Source: Chitinophaga sancti (lineage in GTDB: Bacteria > Bacteroidota > Bacteroidia > Chitinophagales > Chitinophagaceae). From it: DNA of 64,000 nucleotides. The DNA lies in contig NZ_CP139972.1 of the NCBI RefSeq assembly GCF_034424315.1, positions 5,766,001-5,830,000 of the forward strand, written 5' to 3'. Positions within the stretch are counted from its first letter, which is position 1. Each line of letters starts with the position of its first letter. The position numbers and the translations under genes were made by a program. The notes below the pieces were generated by a model. It saw nothing but the letters and a program-made list of their open reading frames with translations. It did no database searches and was not told where the DNA came from. Shown piece after piece: positions 46,090-54,183 of the stretch.

Positions 46090-46512
46090 ATGCCTTTGAA
46101 ATTATATCTGTTACCTATTCTGACCCTGTTCATAATGACCTTTTCCTCCTGCAGCAAGAAAGACAGCGGATCTGCTGTAAAGCCAACTGAGGAAGGTCTG
46201 AAAGTATCACTTACAAATGTAACTGAGGCTTCCTATACCGCAGCCGCAGGTTCAACCTACACTTTCCAGGCAGCCGTGACCTCTAAACTACCTTCCAGCG
46301 GAGTAAATATTACAGTGAAAGCTGTAACAGACCCAGGTGGCGTGAATATTCCACAGAATGCAGTGGCACCAAGTACCAGCGGCGCTATCGCAATCACCCT
46401 GATCGGGCTGGAGCCATTGCGCACCGTACTGGTGACCGTGGTAATCACTTCTACCAGCAATCCTGATAATACCATCACCAAGACCTTCTGGATTACCAAT
46501 AAGGCCGAATAA
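46090..46512 (+). CDS. putative lipoprotein with Ig-like fold
   Basis: A 140-residue protein. I start at ATG 46090 because the next residues form a lipoprotein signal (LYLLPILTLFIMTFSSCSKK), with Cys near residue 20. The mature part is Ser/Thr/Val-rich and beta-patterned (TAAAGSTYTFQAAVTS, VLVTVVITSTSNPDNTITK), as in small Ig-like surface domains. No family is recognised. It lies 58 bp after the permease gene and ends before a long hairpin. Confidence 0.65.
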   Translation: MPLKLYLLPILTLFIMTFSSCSKKDSGSAVKPTEEGLKVSLTNVTEASYTAAAGSTYTFQAAVTSKLPSSGVNITVKAVTDPGGVNIPQNAVAPSTSGAIAITLIGLEPLRTVLVTVVITSTSNPDNTITKTFWITNKAE

Positions 46513-46596
46513 TACCCTTTACAAGGCTATTGAAACCATAGTGAGGCTTCAGTGAAGCTTCGCTTTGTGTTTTACATTATAACGGTACCAATATAT

Positions 46597-46656
46597 CACC
46601 AGTATATCACCTCTATATCCAATCGATATAGAGGTGATATACTGGTGTCCTTTTTA
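46597..46656 (+). terminator. 23-bp perfect inverted repeat with T-run
   Basis: Arms at 46597-46619 and 46625-46647 pair perfectly around a 5-nt loop and are followed by CCTTTTTATG. The stem is AT-rich (TATATC blocks) and much longer than other terminators here. It probably ends the 43-46.5 kb transcript. Confidence 0.75.
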
Positions 46657-46735
46657 TGCCCTGTTAATGATAAGGATGGAGCGGATCTTCACTGAAGCTA
46701 TAGCCTATCTTTATACTGCTTGGTTCAAAAAGCTG

Positions 46736-46743
46736 TAGCTTTG
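46736..46743 (+). promoter_or_regulatory. -7 element of the GT4 gene
   Basis: A perfect TAGCTTTG 26 bp before the ATG at 46770; -33 element unclear. Confidence 0.4.
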
Positions 46744-46769
46744 CACCCATCAGAACAAGCAGCTTAACT

Positions 46770-47873
46770 ATGCGTATAGGAGTGAATGCCGCCGGCCTGG
46801 CTGGAGACAGACCGGCAGATACAGGAAATATCAGCACAGCGCTATTAAAGGAATTATGCCGTTTACACCCGGAGCACCAGTTTATCTTTTTCGTAGACCG
46901 CCCAGGTGTATCTCTGGAAGAATTTACTGATAATGTGCAGCTTGTAGAGGTTCCGCTCAAGGGGCATAAGGCCTGGCAACTGTACTGGTGGAGGGAATGG
47001 CAGTTTCCGGCAGCTATCAAAAAGCAGCAGCTGGACCTTTACCTGGGGTTTGATGGACAATTACCGTTGCGCAGCAAGGTACCTGCCCGTTTGCTGATCA
47101 CTGATACGGGTTTCCTGCATGGGGTAGCCGGCATGTCTAAGGATTTGCAGCGTTACCTGCGGAAAAATACCCTGAAATATCTACAGGCAGCACAAAAAGT
47201 ACTGGTTATATCGCCGGTGGTACAGGAAGATTTGTTAACTTATGCGCCGACCGTAGCAGAAAAGCTGGTGCTGCTGCCTCCCGGGCTGGATAGTAGTTAT
47301 CACCCTGTGGAATGGGAAGAAAGAGAGCAAATCAAGCAGGAGTTTACAGGTGGGATGGAATACTTTGTCGCTGTTGGCAGTATGCATCCCCGGAATAACA
47401 TTCTTCCGCTGCTGAAGGCATTTTCCGCGTTGAAACGCCGTTTACGTTCCAATATGAAACTGATACTCGCTGGCGCTTCCACGAATGCCGGTGCAGAAAT
47501 CATCGAAAATATGGCTACCTACAAGTTCCGAAACGATGTCATCTGGTTGCAGGATGCCAGCCAGGAAACATTGGCCCGTGTGGTAGCAGGTGCATATACC
47601 CTGGTATATACCAGCCGCTTTGAGGGGCTGGCGCTGCCTGTGTATGCGGCACTCAAATGCGAGGTGCCGGTGGTAGCAATGGAAGGGGCTGCTGCCAGGG
47701 TAGCCGGTGCAGAAGGGGTACTATATACTGATCCTGACAGCCTGGAGGACCTGGCCGAAAAGATGTCAGTATTATATAAGGACGAGGTATTGCGCAGCAG
47801 GATGCTGGAACGCGGCAGGCAGGTAACACTGCCCGGGGGCTGGACAGCGGCTGCTTCTCAGATATTAGAATAA
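46770..47873 (+). CDS. family 4-type glycosyltransferase
   Basis: A 367-residue GT-B glycosyltransferase (GT1/GT4 Pfam family). The N-terminal half begins MRIGVNAAGLAG and lacks a signal. The C-terminal donor domain shows EYFVAVGSMHPRNNILPLLK, KLILAGA and the nucleotide-sugar motif SRFEGLALPVYAALKCEVPV with its conserved Glu. It likely adds a sugar to a surface glycan. It is monocistronic, between the long hairpin and gldC. Confidence 0.87.
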   Translation: MRIGVNAAGLAGDRPADTGNISTALLKELCRLHPEHQFIFFVDRPGVSLEEFTDNVQLVEVPLKGHKAWQLYWWREWQFPAAIKKQQLDLYLGFDGQLPLRSKVPARLLITDTGFLHGVAGMSKDLQRYLRKNTLKYLQAAQKVLVISPVVQEDLLTYAPTVAEKLVLLPPGLDSSYHPVEWEEREQIKQEFTGGMEYFVAVGSMHPRNNILPLLKAFSALKRRLRSNMKLILAGASTNAGAEIIENMATYKFRNDVIWLQDASQETLARVVAGAYTLVYTSRFEGLALPVYAALKCEVPVVAMEGAAARVAGAEGVLYTDPDSLEDLAEKMSVLYKDEVLRSRMLERGRQVTLPGGWTAAASQILE

Positions 47874-47958
47874 TAACATAAGTATCATAAATCTGGACAT
47901 CAGCACATTCGCAGTTTAATAGTAAATTTGCGTTTCTAAAATATTGGAATTACTTTTT

Positions 47959-48306
47959 ATGGCAAAGACATCTACCATACAGATCCAGGTTGAACTGGAC
48001 AATGACAGGATACCTGAGAAGATTGAATGGAGGGCGACGGATAGTACTCAGGCAGACCGTTTCCAGCAGGCAAAGGCGATGATGGTTGCTTTCTGGGACG
48101 GTGCTGATAAAACGGCACTGCGTATAGATTTGTGGACAAAGCAGATGATGGTGGATGAAATGGCTGATTTCTTCTTTCAAACGATGATGACCATGGCCGA
48201 TACTTACCAGCGAGCTACTCCCTACAAGGATCAGGCAGATGAACTGCGAACTTTTGCCCGTGACTTTTACAAGAAGTTTGAAGAAAAGCAAAAGGCAGAA
48301 CAATAA
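47959..48306 (+). CDS. gldC: gliding motility protein GldC
   Basis: A 115-residue cytosolic protein matching GldC of gliding Bacteroidota along its length: KTSTIQIQVELDNDRIPEKI, EAKAMM-like QAKAMMVAFWD, LRIDLWTKQMMVDEMADFFF and ADTYQRAT. GldC supports gliding in Flavobacterium; its exact role is not defined. I start at ATG 47959 (MAKTS) rather than a TTG five codons earlier. A TAAATTTG box lies at 47923-47930. The yqeY-like gene follows after 24 bp. Confidence 0.92.
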   Translation: MAKTSTIQIQVELDNDRIPEKIEWRATDSTQADRFQQAKAMMVAFWDGADKTALRIDLWTKQMMVDEMADFFFQTMMTMADTYQRATPYKDQADELRTFARDFYKKFEEKQKAEQ

Positions 48307-48330
48307 TCCAAGTTTTCAAAACAACCATAT

Positions 48331-48783
48331 ATGTCTCTGGAACTAAACATTAACGCAGCGATTAAGACAGCTATGCTGGCAAAAGCCGAAGCAGATTTGC
48401 GTGCGCTGCGTGCTATTAAGGCCGCTATCCTGCATGCCAAGACTGCAGAGGGCTTTAGCGGGGAGCTGAGCGAAGCAGATGAAACTAAACTGTTACAAAA
48501 GTTAGCTAAACAAAGAAAAGATTCGTTGGATATATTTCGTCAGCAAAACAGGGAAGACCTTGCCACTAAGGAAGAGGAAGAACTGGTTGTGATCGAAAAG
48601 TACCTGCCAAAAATGATGGATGAAGCTGAACTGAAAGCTGCTATTGAAGCGATTATCGCCCAGACAGGAGCTAGTTCTCCTGCTGATATGGGTAAGGTAA
48701 TGGGTGTGGCTACCAAGCAGTTAGCTGGTAAAGCTGATGGCAAAGCCATTTCCGGATTGGTAAAAGAGTTATTAGCAAAATAA
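48331..48783 (+). CDS. GatB/YqeY domain protein
   Basis: A 150-residue helical protein of the YqeY family, resembling the tRNA-binding tail of the GatB amidotransferase subunit. Typical segments are LRALRAIKAAI, KQRKDSLDIFRQQNREDLA and EEEELVVIEKYLP near residue 90. The C-terminus GKVMGVATKQLAGKADGKAI matches the GatB tail. Function is unproven; a role in tRNA-dependent steps is often proposed. It follows gldC by 24 bp. Confidence 0.9.
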   Translation: MSLELNINAAIKTAMLAKAEADLRALRAIKAAILHAKTAEGFSGELSEADETKLLQKLAKQRKDSLDIFRQQNREDLATKEEEELVVIEKYLPKMMDEAELKAAIEAIIAQTGASSPADMGKVMGVATKQLAGKADGKAISGLVKELLAK

Positions 48784-48832
48784 GCGGGATTTTAATTCTT
48801 TTTCCCGTACTCCTATCTTCCTATAGAAATAT

Positions 48833-49375
48833 ATGGGTATAGACATTGTATTCGCCATCATCCTTGTAATTGCTATTTATAAGGGATACAGCCGCGGCCT
48901 GATAGTAGCGGTATTTTCCTTTGTAGCAGTCACACTGGGGCTGGCAGCAGCATTGAAATTGACCACTGTGGCCGTATTGTATGCTCAATCACACTGGGAT
49001 GTACATACCCGTTGGTTACCGGTTTTATGTTTTATCGCACTGTTCCTGGGAGTTGTATTGTTAGTGCGCCTGGGAGCTACCCTGCTTCAAAAGCTGGTAG
49101 AAGTGGCGATGATGGGCTGGCTAAACAAATTAGGTGGGATTTTACTGTATAGTACTATCTTTATCATGGTCTACAGCGTCCTCTTATGGATAGCTAACCA
49201 GTTATACTGGTTAAGCCCTGAGATCAAAATGCAATCTGTAGTGTATCCGTATATTGAACATCTGGGGCCTGCGGTCATGAATGGGCTTGGTAAATTAATT
49301 CCTGTATTTAAGGATATGTTTGCCAGTCTACAATCATTTTTTGACAATGCGGCCAGGGAGATACAGCGCAAATAG
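48833..49375 (+). CDS. CvpA family membrane protein
   Basis: A 180-residue inner-membrane protein with four hydrophobic helices. MGIDIVFAIILVIAIYKGYS and RGLIVAVFSFVAVTLGLAAA form the first helical hairpin characteristic of CvpA. Family members are linked to colicin V production and envelope stress, with no clear biochemical role. It lies 49 bp after yqeY in the same direction. Confidence 0.88.
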   Translation: MGIDIVFAIILVIAIYKGYSRGLIVAVFSFVAVTLGLAAALKLTTVAVLYAQSHWDVHTRWLPVLCFIALFLGVVLLVRLGATLLQKLVEVAMMGWLNKLGGILLYSTIFIMVYSVLLWIANQLYWLSPEIKMQSVVYPYIEHLGPAVMNGLGKLIPVFKDMFASLQSFFDNAAREIQRK

Positions 49376-49480
49376 CGGGTGAGGGATCTAGGTTAAATGA
49401 TCTATATCCTTCGCTACAAAGATTATTTGAATTAAGAAAAAGAATTATTTTAGCGCAAAATTGACTTTCAAGCTTTGGCA

Positions 49481-50248
49481 ATGGATTACGAAATCAAAAC
49501 ACAGGGAAAGTTTAAGTTTGTTGAAGAAGGGGAGGGTGAACCACTGGTATTATTGCACGGGCTATTTGGAGCAATGAGTAATTTCGGTGGCCTGATCGAA
49601 TATTTTCGCCACTACAACAAAGTAGTGGTACCGCTTTTGCCTTTGTTTGATCTGAATATTCTGGATACTTCCGTAGCTGGCCTGGCCAAGTACGTTCATA
49701 AGTTTATTGAAACCATGGAATATACCAATGTGCACCTGCTGGGTAATTCCCTGGGTGGACATGTTGGACTGGTATACCTGCTGAAACATCCTGAAGCTCC
49801 GGTCAAATCTCTTACACTGACAGGTAGCTCAGGGCTGTTTGAAAACGGTATGGGTGAAACGTATCCTAAAAGAGGAGACTACGAATACATCCGCAAGAAA
49901 ACAGAATTGACCTTCTATGACCCTGCAATGGCAACCAAAGAACTGGTGGACGAAGTGTTTGACATTACGACCAACCGTCTTAAGGTAATCAAGATCATCA
50001 CACTGGCTAAGTCGGCTATACGCCATAACCTGGGTGAAGAGCTGCGCGAAATCAAGCTCCCAACCCTGCTGGTCTGGGGCCTGAACGATACGGTAACTCC
50101 ACCAATGGTTGGTGAAGAGTTCCATAAGCTGATTCCCAATTCAGAACTGCACTTCATAGATAAATGCGGTCACGCACCTATGATGGAACAGCCGGCTGAG
50201 TTTAACCAGATCCTGCATCCTTTTTTGCAAAAACTGGGAAGTAAATAA
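49481..50248 (+). CDS. alpha/beta hydrolase
   Basis: A 255-residue alpha/beta hydrolase. LVLLHGLFGAMSNFG is near residue 25, the nucleophile in LLGNSLGGHVGL near 94, the acid in VWGLNDTVTPP and the base in DKCGHAPMMEQP. It resembles esterase/C-C hydrolase-like enzymes of the MhpC group, but no catabolic genes are near. I start at ATG 49481 (MDYEIK) rather than a TTG two codons earlier. It ends at a good terminator. Confidence 0.87.
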   Translation: MDYEIKTQGKFKFVEEGEGEPLVLLHGLFGAMSNFGGLIEYFRHYNKVVVPLLPLFDLNILDTSVAGLAKYVHKFIETMEYTNVHLLGNSLGGHVGLVYLLKHPEAPVKSLTLTGSSGLFENGMGETYPKRGDYEYIRKKTELTFYDPAMATKELVDEVFDITTNRLKVIKIITLAKSAIRHNLGEELREIKLPTLLVWGLNDTVTPPMVGEEFHKLIPNSELHFIDKCGHAPMMEQPAEFNQILHPFLQKLGSK

Positions 50249-50270
50249 ACCTACTACTCACATTATTATA

Positions 50271-50308
50271 ATGAAGCTGATTCAACAGGATCAGCTTCAT
50301 TTTTTTTA
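50271..50308 (+). terminator. terminator after the 49.5-kb hydrolase gene
   Basis: An 11-bp stem ATGAAGCTGAT / ATCAGCTTCAT with a short loop and eight T. Confidence 0.92.
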
Positions 50309-50472
50309 CCACTCATTCACTATCGTCCTATCGCGCTGGATGTAGCAAACCACGCGCATTTGGCGTTACGTATATAATCAGGTGGTATGCTTTATTCATA
50401 AATCCCTTCGTCCGGTAGGAGGACGTTAGCGATTCTTTTCCTATTATTGTATCACAATAGCGCAATTTAATA

Positions 50473-51135
50473 ATGCTGGCACGCGACCTCATATCGACAG
50501 TAATACCAATCCTCCATCCTCTTGATCCAGGGTCCAGGGCCCTGCGTCTGATGAATGAGTATCATCTTTCACAACTGCCCCTGGTACTTGAAAACAAATA
50601 CCTGGCACTGGTTGAAGAAGATGATATCCTGGATCTGGAAGATACTGAAGTATCATTGGAGAATATGGAGTACAATGGTCCTAAGCCGGGCGTATTGGAA
50701 AGTGCTCACTTTTATGAGGCGCTGCGGGTTTTTTATGACCTGAAGTTGTCCGTACTACCAGTCATCAGCCGGGAAAATGAGTACCTGGGTGTACTTACGA
50801 AAGATAACCTGCTGGCGGTGCTGGCACAGTACAATGGTGTCAAGGAACCGGGTGGTATCATTGCACTGGATATTGACCCACGCGATTACAGCCTGAGTGA
50901 AATCGCGAGAATTGCAGAATCGAATGATATTACACTGCTCAGTGTGAATACCATTACCAGTCCGGCTTCGGGCAGACTGGAAGTACTGCTGAAAACGAAC
51001 CGTCAGGAGCTGCATGGACTGGTGGCTACATTCGAGCGGTTCAATTACACAATTAAGTACACAATCACCGAAGAGCAGGAAGAAGACATGCTCCGGAAAA
51101 ATTACGATCTGCTGATGCATTATATCAGCATTTAG
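50473..51135 (+). CDS. CBS-domain protein
   Basis: A 220-residue cytosolic protein with a CBS pair in the first 125 residues (PLDPGSRALRLMNEYHLSQL; LKLSVLPVISRENEYLGVLT). CBS pairs bind adenosine nucleotides. The rest resembles an ACT-like fold (DIDPRDYSLSEIARIAESND). In Bacteroidota it is usually encoded just before nadK, as here (18-bp gap), suggesting nucleotide-linked regulation. Function is unknown. Confidence 0.87.
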   Translation: MLARDLISTVIPILHPLDPGSRALRLMNEYHLSQLPLVLENKYLALVEEDDILDLEDTEVSLENMEYNGPKPGVLESAHFYEALRVFYDLKLSVLPVISRENEYLGVLTKDNLLAVLAQYNGVKEPGGIIALDIDPRDYSLSEIARIAESNDITLLSVNTITSPASGRLEVLLKTNRQELHGLVATFERFNYTIKYTITEEQEEDMLRKNYDLLMHYISI

Positions 51136-51153
51136 TAGCCCTCCAGATTAGTT

Positions 51154-52044
51154 ATGCAGATTGCAATATATAGCCGCGGATTTGTAAGAGAAGACCTGCC
51201 AATCATCCAGCTGTTACTGAATGAGCTGGCGAGAGAAGAGATTGATGTGATCATTTACGAAGCTTTCTTTAAGGCCTTACAGCCACATATCACTTATACA
51301 AAAGAGCCGGCGACCTTTGCCTGTGCAGCAGATCTGCATGGCAGGGCCGATATGCTTGTAAGCCTGGGTGGAGATGGTACCATGCTGGATACGGTTTGCT
51401 ATGTACGGGATAAAAATATTCCTGTACTGGGAATCAATTTTGGCAGGCTGGGATTCCTGGCTAGTATCGGGAAGGATGGGATCTATGCAGCAGTGCAGGC
51501 TTTGAAGCAGCGCACCTATGTAGTGGATAAGCGAACTTTGATACACCTGGACAGTAATGTGCCTTCACTGTTTGGAGAGGTGCCTTATGGGCTGAATGAT
51601 TTTACGATACATAAGAAGGACACATCGGCGATGGTGAAGATCCATACTTACCTGAACGGGGAGTTTTTGAATACTTACTGGGCAGATGGTTTGATCGTGG
51701 CTACGCCTACGGGGTCTACAGGGTATTCGCTGAGTTGTGGAGGCCCGGTGGTGTTTCCGGAGGCAGGGAGTTTTGTGATTACGCCGGTGGCGCCGCATAA
51801 CCTGAATGTAAGGCCGATCATAGTGCCAGATGATAATGTGATCAGCTTTGAAGTGGAGGGGAGGAGTGACCAGTTTTTGTGCACGCTGGATTCGAGGATG
51901 GAGACGATCGATAATACCGTGCAGCTGGCCATTAAGAAAGAATCGTTCAAATTGAGCCTGCTAAGGCTGGATGATAGTAATTTTTTGCAGACCTTAAGGC
52001 ATAAGTTGTTGTGGGGGATTGATGCCCGTAATACACTGAAATAG
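51154..52044 (+). CDS. nadK: NAD kinase
   Basis: Phosphorylates NAD to NADP. The 296-residue protein has the GGDGT motif in LVSLGGDGTMLDTV (about 67-80), the NDFTIHKKD loop near 148, and the glycine-rich TPTGSTGYSLSCGGPVV near 185. FEVEGRSDQFLCTLD is in the C-terminal beta domain. Full family length. It is followed directly by a strong hairpin. Confidence 0.96.
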   Translation: MQIAIYSRGFVREDLPIIQLLLNELAREEIDVIIYEAFFKALQPHITYTKEPATFACAADLHGRADMLVSLGGDGTMLDTVCYVRDKNIPVLGINFGRLGFLASIGKDGIYAAVQALKQRTYVVDKRTLIHLDSNVPSLFGEVPYGLNDFTIHKKDTSAMVKIHTYLNGEFLNTYWADGLIVATPTGSTGYSLSCGGPVVFPEAGSFVITPVAPHNLNVRPIIVPDDNVISFEVEGRSDQFLCTLDSRMETIDNTVQLAIKKESFKLSLLRLDDSNFLQTLRHKLLWGIDARNTLK

Positions 52045-52088
52045 CCAGCATAGCGGGGGGCTCCTTTCGAAGCCCCCCGCTATGCTGG
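52045..52088 (+). terminator. strong hairpin after nadK
   Basis: An 18-bp perfect stem (core AGCGGGGGGCT / AGCCCCCCGCT) with an 8-nt loop starts right at the nadK stop. There is no T-run, so it may act with Rho or protect the mRNA end. Confidence 0.75.
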
Positions 52089-52190
52089 TGTAGGACTGAC
52101 TAAAAAGGGTACCCCTCCCGGGTGGGTGATGGAGACGAAATGTCTTTTACGCAATTCTCAGCGCCTTCATTTTACTTTTTATGTTAGCCT
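52089..52190. repeat. dispersed MITE-like repeat, family A, copy 2
   Basis: Inverse-orientation counterpart of the element near 30 kb. Shared blocks on the complementary strand include AAAAAGTAAAATGAAGGC, CTGAGAATTGCGTAAAAG and ATTTCGTCTCCATCAC. The ends (GACTGACTAAAAAG and CTTTTTATGTTAGCC) are degraded versions of the inverted ends. An extra palindrome GTACCCCTCCCGGGTGGGT occupies one end. No coding capacity. Confidence 0.75.
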
Positions 52191-52325
52191 CTGGATTGTA
52201 GTAAATAACCTACAGATTTGCTTAATAGCACATTAGGATTTTTTATTACATTTGTTTACCTGGTTTAATACCAAAAGCAGGATAATCGCGTTTTAAGGAA
52301 TTATCGCGTTTAAGCAAACGGATTT

Positions 52326-53189
52326 ATGGGCAAACCTTTTTTTTACAAACGTATCATCACAACCACCCTGATAGCAGTTGGATCCCTGTTCCTGACGCCT
52401 GCTTTTGCGCAGAACGAACTGTCTTATACCGGTGAACTGGGCCTTTCCATAGGAGCTGCCCATTATTTTGGTGATCTCAATACCAATGGTCGTATTAACG
52501 CGCCCAAACCAGCTATCGGTATCTTTTACCGCAAGTACATGAACGACTACATCGGCGTACGCTTTCACGGCCGCTATATGATGCTGGGTTATTCTGACAC
52601 GTACAATAAAAACGATTTTCAAAAACGCCGTAACCTCAGTTTCAATACCAACGTGTATGAAATTGGTGTACAGGGCGATTTTAACTTCTTCCGTTTTGAA
52701 CCCGGCTCCAGCTATTACCGCTTTACGCCGTATTTTACCGGGGGAGCCTCCCTGTTCTACTTCAATCCATACGCCTTCCTGAACAATAAGAAGTACTTTC
52801 TGCAGCCGCTCCGTACCGAAGGGCAGGGGAGTGCCATGTATCCCGAGAGGAAGCCATATAGCCTTATATCTACTGCCTGGTTGCTGGGTGGTGGTTTCAA
52901 ATACAACCTGTCCAGAAGGGTGAACCTGGGGCTGGAAGTATTATACCGCTTTACCAATACAGACTACCTGGATGATGTCAGCTCTACCTATGCAGGTACT
53001 GCTTTGTTCCCGGCAGATGCCAACGGTAACCCCACCGCTGCTTACCTGCTGCAGGACCGTAGTTACGCTACCGGAGACCGTATTGGGATCCCCGGCAGAC
53101 AGCGTGGTAACAGCCGTGATAAGGACCAGTTTGTAAGTGCGGAGCTGACGATTAGCATCCTGTTTACGTCTTATAGATGTAAATTCTAG
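52326..53189 (+). CDS. DUF6089 outer-membrane barrel, PorG-like
   Basis: A 287-residue exported protein: signal peptide to about Ala27 (PAFAQ), then an eight-strand-type barrel beginning LSYTGELGLSIGAAHYFGDL and ending VSAELTISILFTSYRCKF. The DUF6089 family includes PorG, an outer-membrane part of the type IX secretion machine in Porphyromonas. In Bacteroidota it usually precedes uppS and bamA, as here. Whether this copy serves type IX secretion is inferred. Confidence 0.85.
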   Translation: MGKPFFYKRIITTTLIAVGSLFLTPAFAQNELSYTGELGLSIGAAHYFGDLNTNGRINAPKPAIGIFYRKYMNDYIGVRFHGRYMMLGYSDTYNKNDFQKRRNLSFNTNVYEIGVQGDFNFFRFEPGSSYYRFTPYFTGGASLFYFNPYAFLNNKKYFLQPLRTEGQGSAMYPERKPYSLISTAWLLGGGFKYNLSRRVNLGLEVLYRFTNTDYLDDVSSTYAGTALFPADANGNPTAAYLLQDRSYATGDRIGIPGRQRGNSRDKDQFVSAELTISILFTSYRCKF

Positions 53190-53332
53190 TTTCGCAGGCA
53201 AAATCTGTCTATCTGTAGTCCTTTCAGGCCCATTGGGCTATTACTTCCACTTTCTATAAGCGATTTTTCGAGTCAAACAGCCAACAGCAAAGGATTTCGC
53301 TGTTAAAAATCCGTTAAAACCCCTACCCCCCC

Positions 53333-53362
53333 TTTGCCGGGAAAGGCATATATCTATTTTTG
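53333..53362 (+). promoter_or_regulatory. promoter of the uppS-bamA operon
   Basis: TTTG (53333-53336), an 18-bp spacer and perfect TATTTTTG (53355-53362). A second -7-like TATCTTTG directly follows (53363-53370). Transcription would start near 53369-53377, about 50 nt before uppS. Confidence 0.6.
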
Positions 53363-53421
53363 TATCTTTGCACACCTTAATAAAAATCTGTATCGATATA
53401 TATAATCCGCCGGAGATACTC

Positions 53422-54183
53422 ATGAGTTTGAAGGACAAATTAGACTTACAACGGTTGCCACGACATATTGCTGTCATTATGGACGGCAATGGCCGTTGGG
53501 CTAAGGAGCGCGGTCAGGACAGGCTGTTTGGTCATTATGAGGGAGTGGAAAGTGTACGTGATATCACCGAAGCCTGCGCCGAGCTGGGAATTGGCTACCT
53601 TACCCTCTATGCCTTCTCAACCGAGAATTGGGATAGACCTGTTAACGAAGTGAACGGGATCATGGAGCTATTGGTCAATACGATCCGTAGTGAAGTGAGT
53701 ACCCTCATTAAAAATAATATCCGGCTGCATGTGATTGGAGACATGAACATGCTGCCCGGAAACTGTAAAAGCGAGATGGAGGAGGCTATATCCCTAACCA
53801 GTCAATGTACTGGGCTTAACCTGGTGATGGCCCTCAGTTATAGTGCCCGTTGGGAAATCCTCAATGCTGCCAAGAAAATTGCCCAGGATGTAAAAGATGG
53901 CAAACTCGAACCCGGGGCCATTACTCCGGACAAGTGGCAGCAGTACCTGTGTACGGCCGACCTGCCGGATCCGGAACTGATGATCCGGACCAGCGGAGAA
54001 TGCAGAATCAGCAATTTCCTGCTTTACCAGTTGGCTTATGCGGAGCTCTACTTTACAGATACCCGTTGGCCCGACTTCCGCAAAGAACACCTTTACGAAG
54101 CTATCTTAAACTTTCAGAACAGAGAACGACGCTTTGGCAAAACAAGCGATCAAATACAGCAGAATGAAGAAATTATTTCCTAA
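53422..54183 (+). CDS. uppS: isoprenyl transferase (undecaprenyl diphosphate synthase)
   Basis: Makes the undecaprenyl carrier lipid used for peptidoglycan and O-glycans. The 253-residue cis-prenyltransferase has the catalytic Asp in IAVIMDGNGRWAKERG, FGHYEGVESVRD, YAFSTENWDRP and the C-terminal RTSGECRISNFLLYQLAYAE with metal/diphosphate ligands. I start at ATG 53422 (MSLKDKLD), because the open frame above it overlaps the promoter. Its 3' end overlaps bamA by 20 bp. Confidence 0.95.
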   Translation: MSLKDKLDLQRLPRHIAVIMDGNGRWAKERGQDRLFGHYEGVESVRDITEACAELGIGYLTLYAFSTENWDRPVNEVNGIMELLVNTIRSEVSTLIKNNIRLHVIGDMNMLPGNCKSEMEEAISLTSQCTGLNLVMALSYSARWEILNAAKKIAQDVKDGKLEPGAITPDKWQQYLCTADLPDPELMIRTSGECRISNFLLYQLAYAELYFTDTRWPDFRKEHLYEAILNFQNRERRFGKTSDQIQQNEEIIS

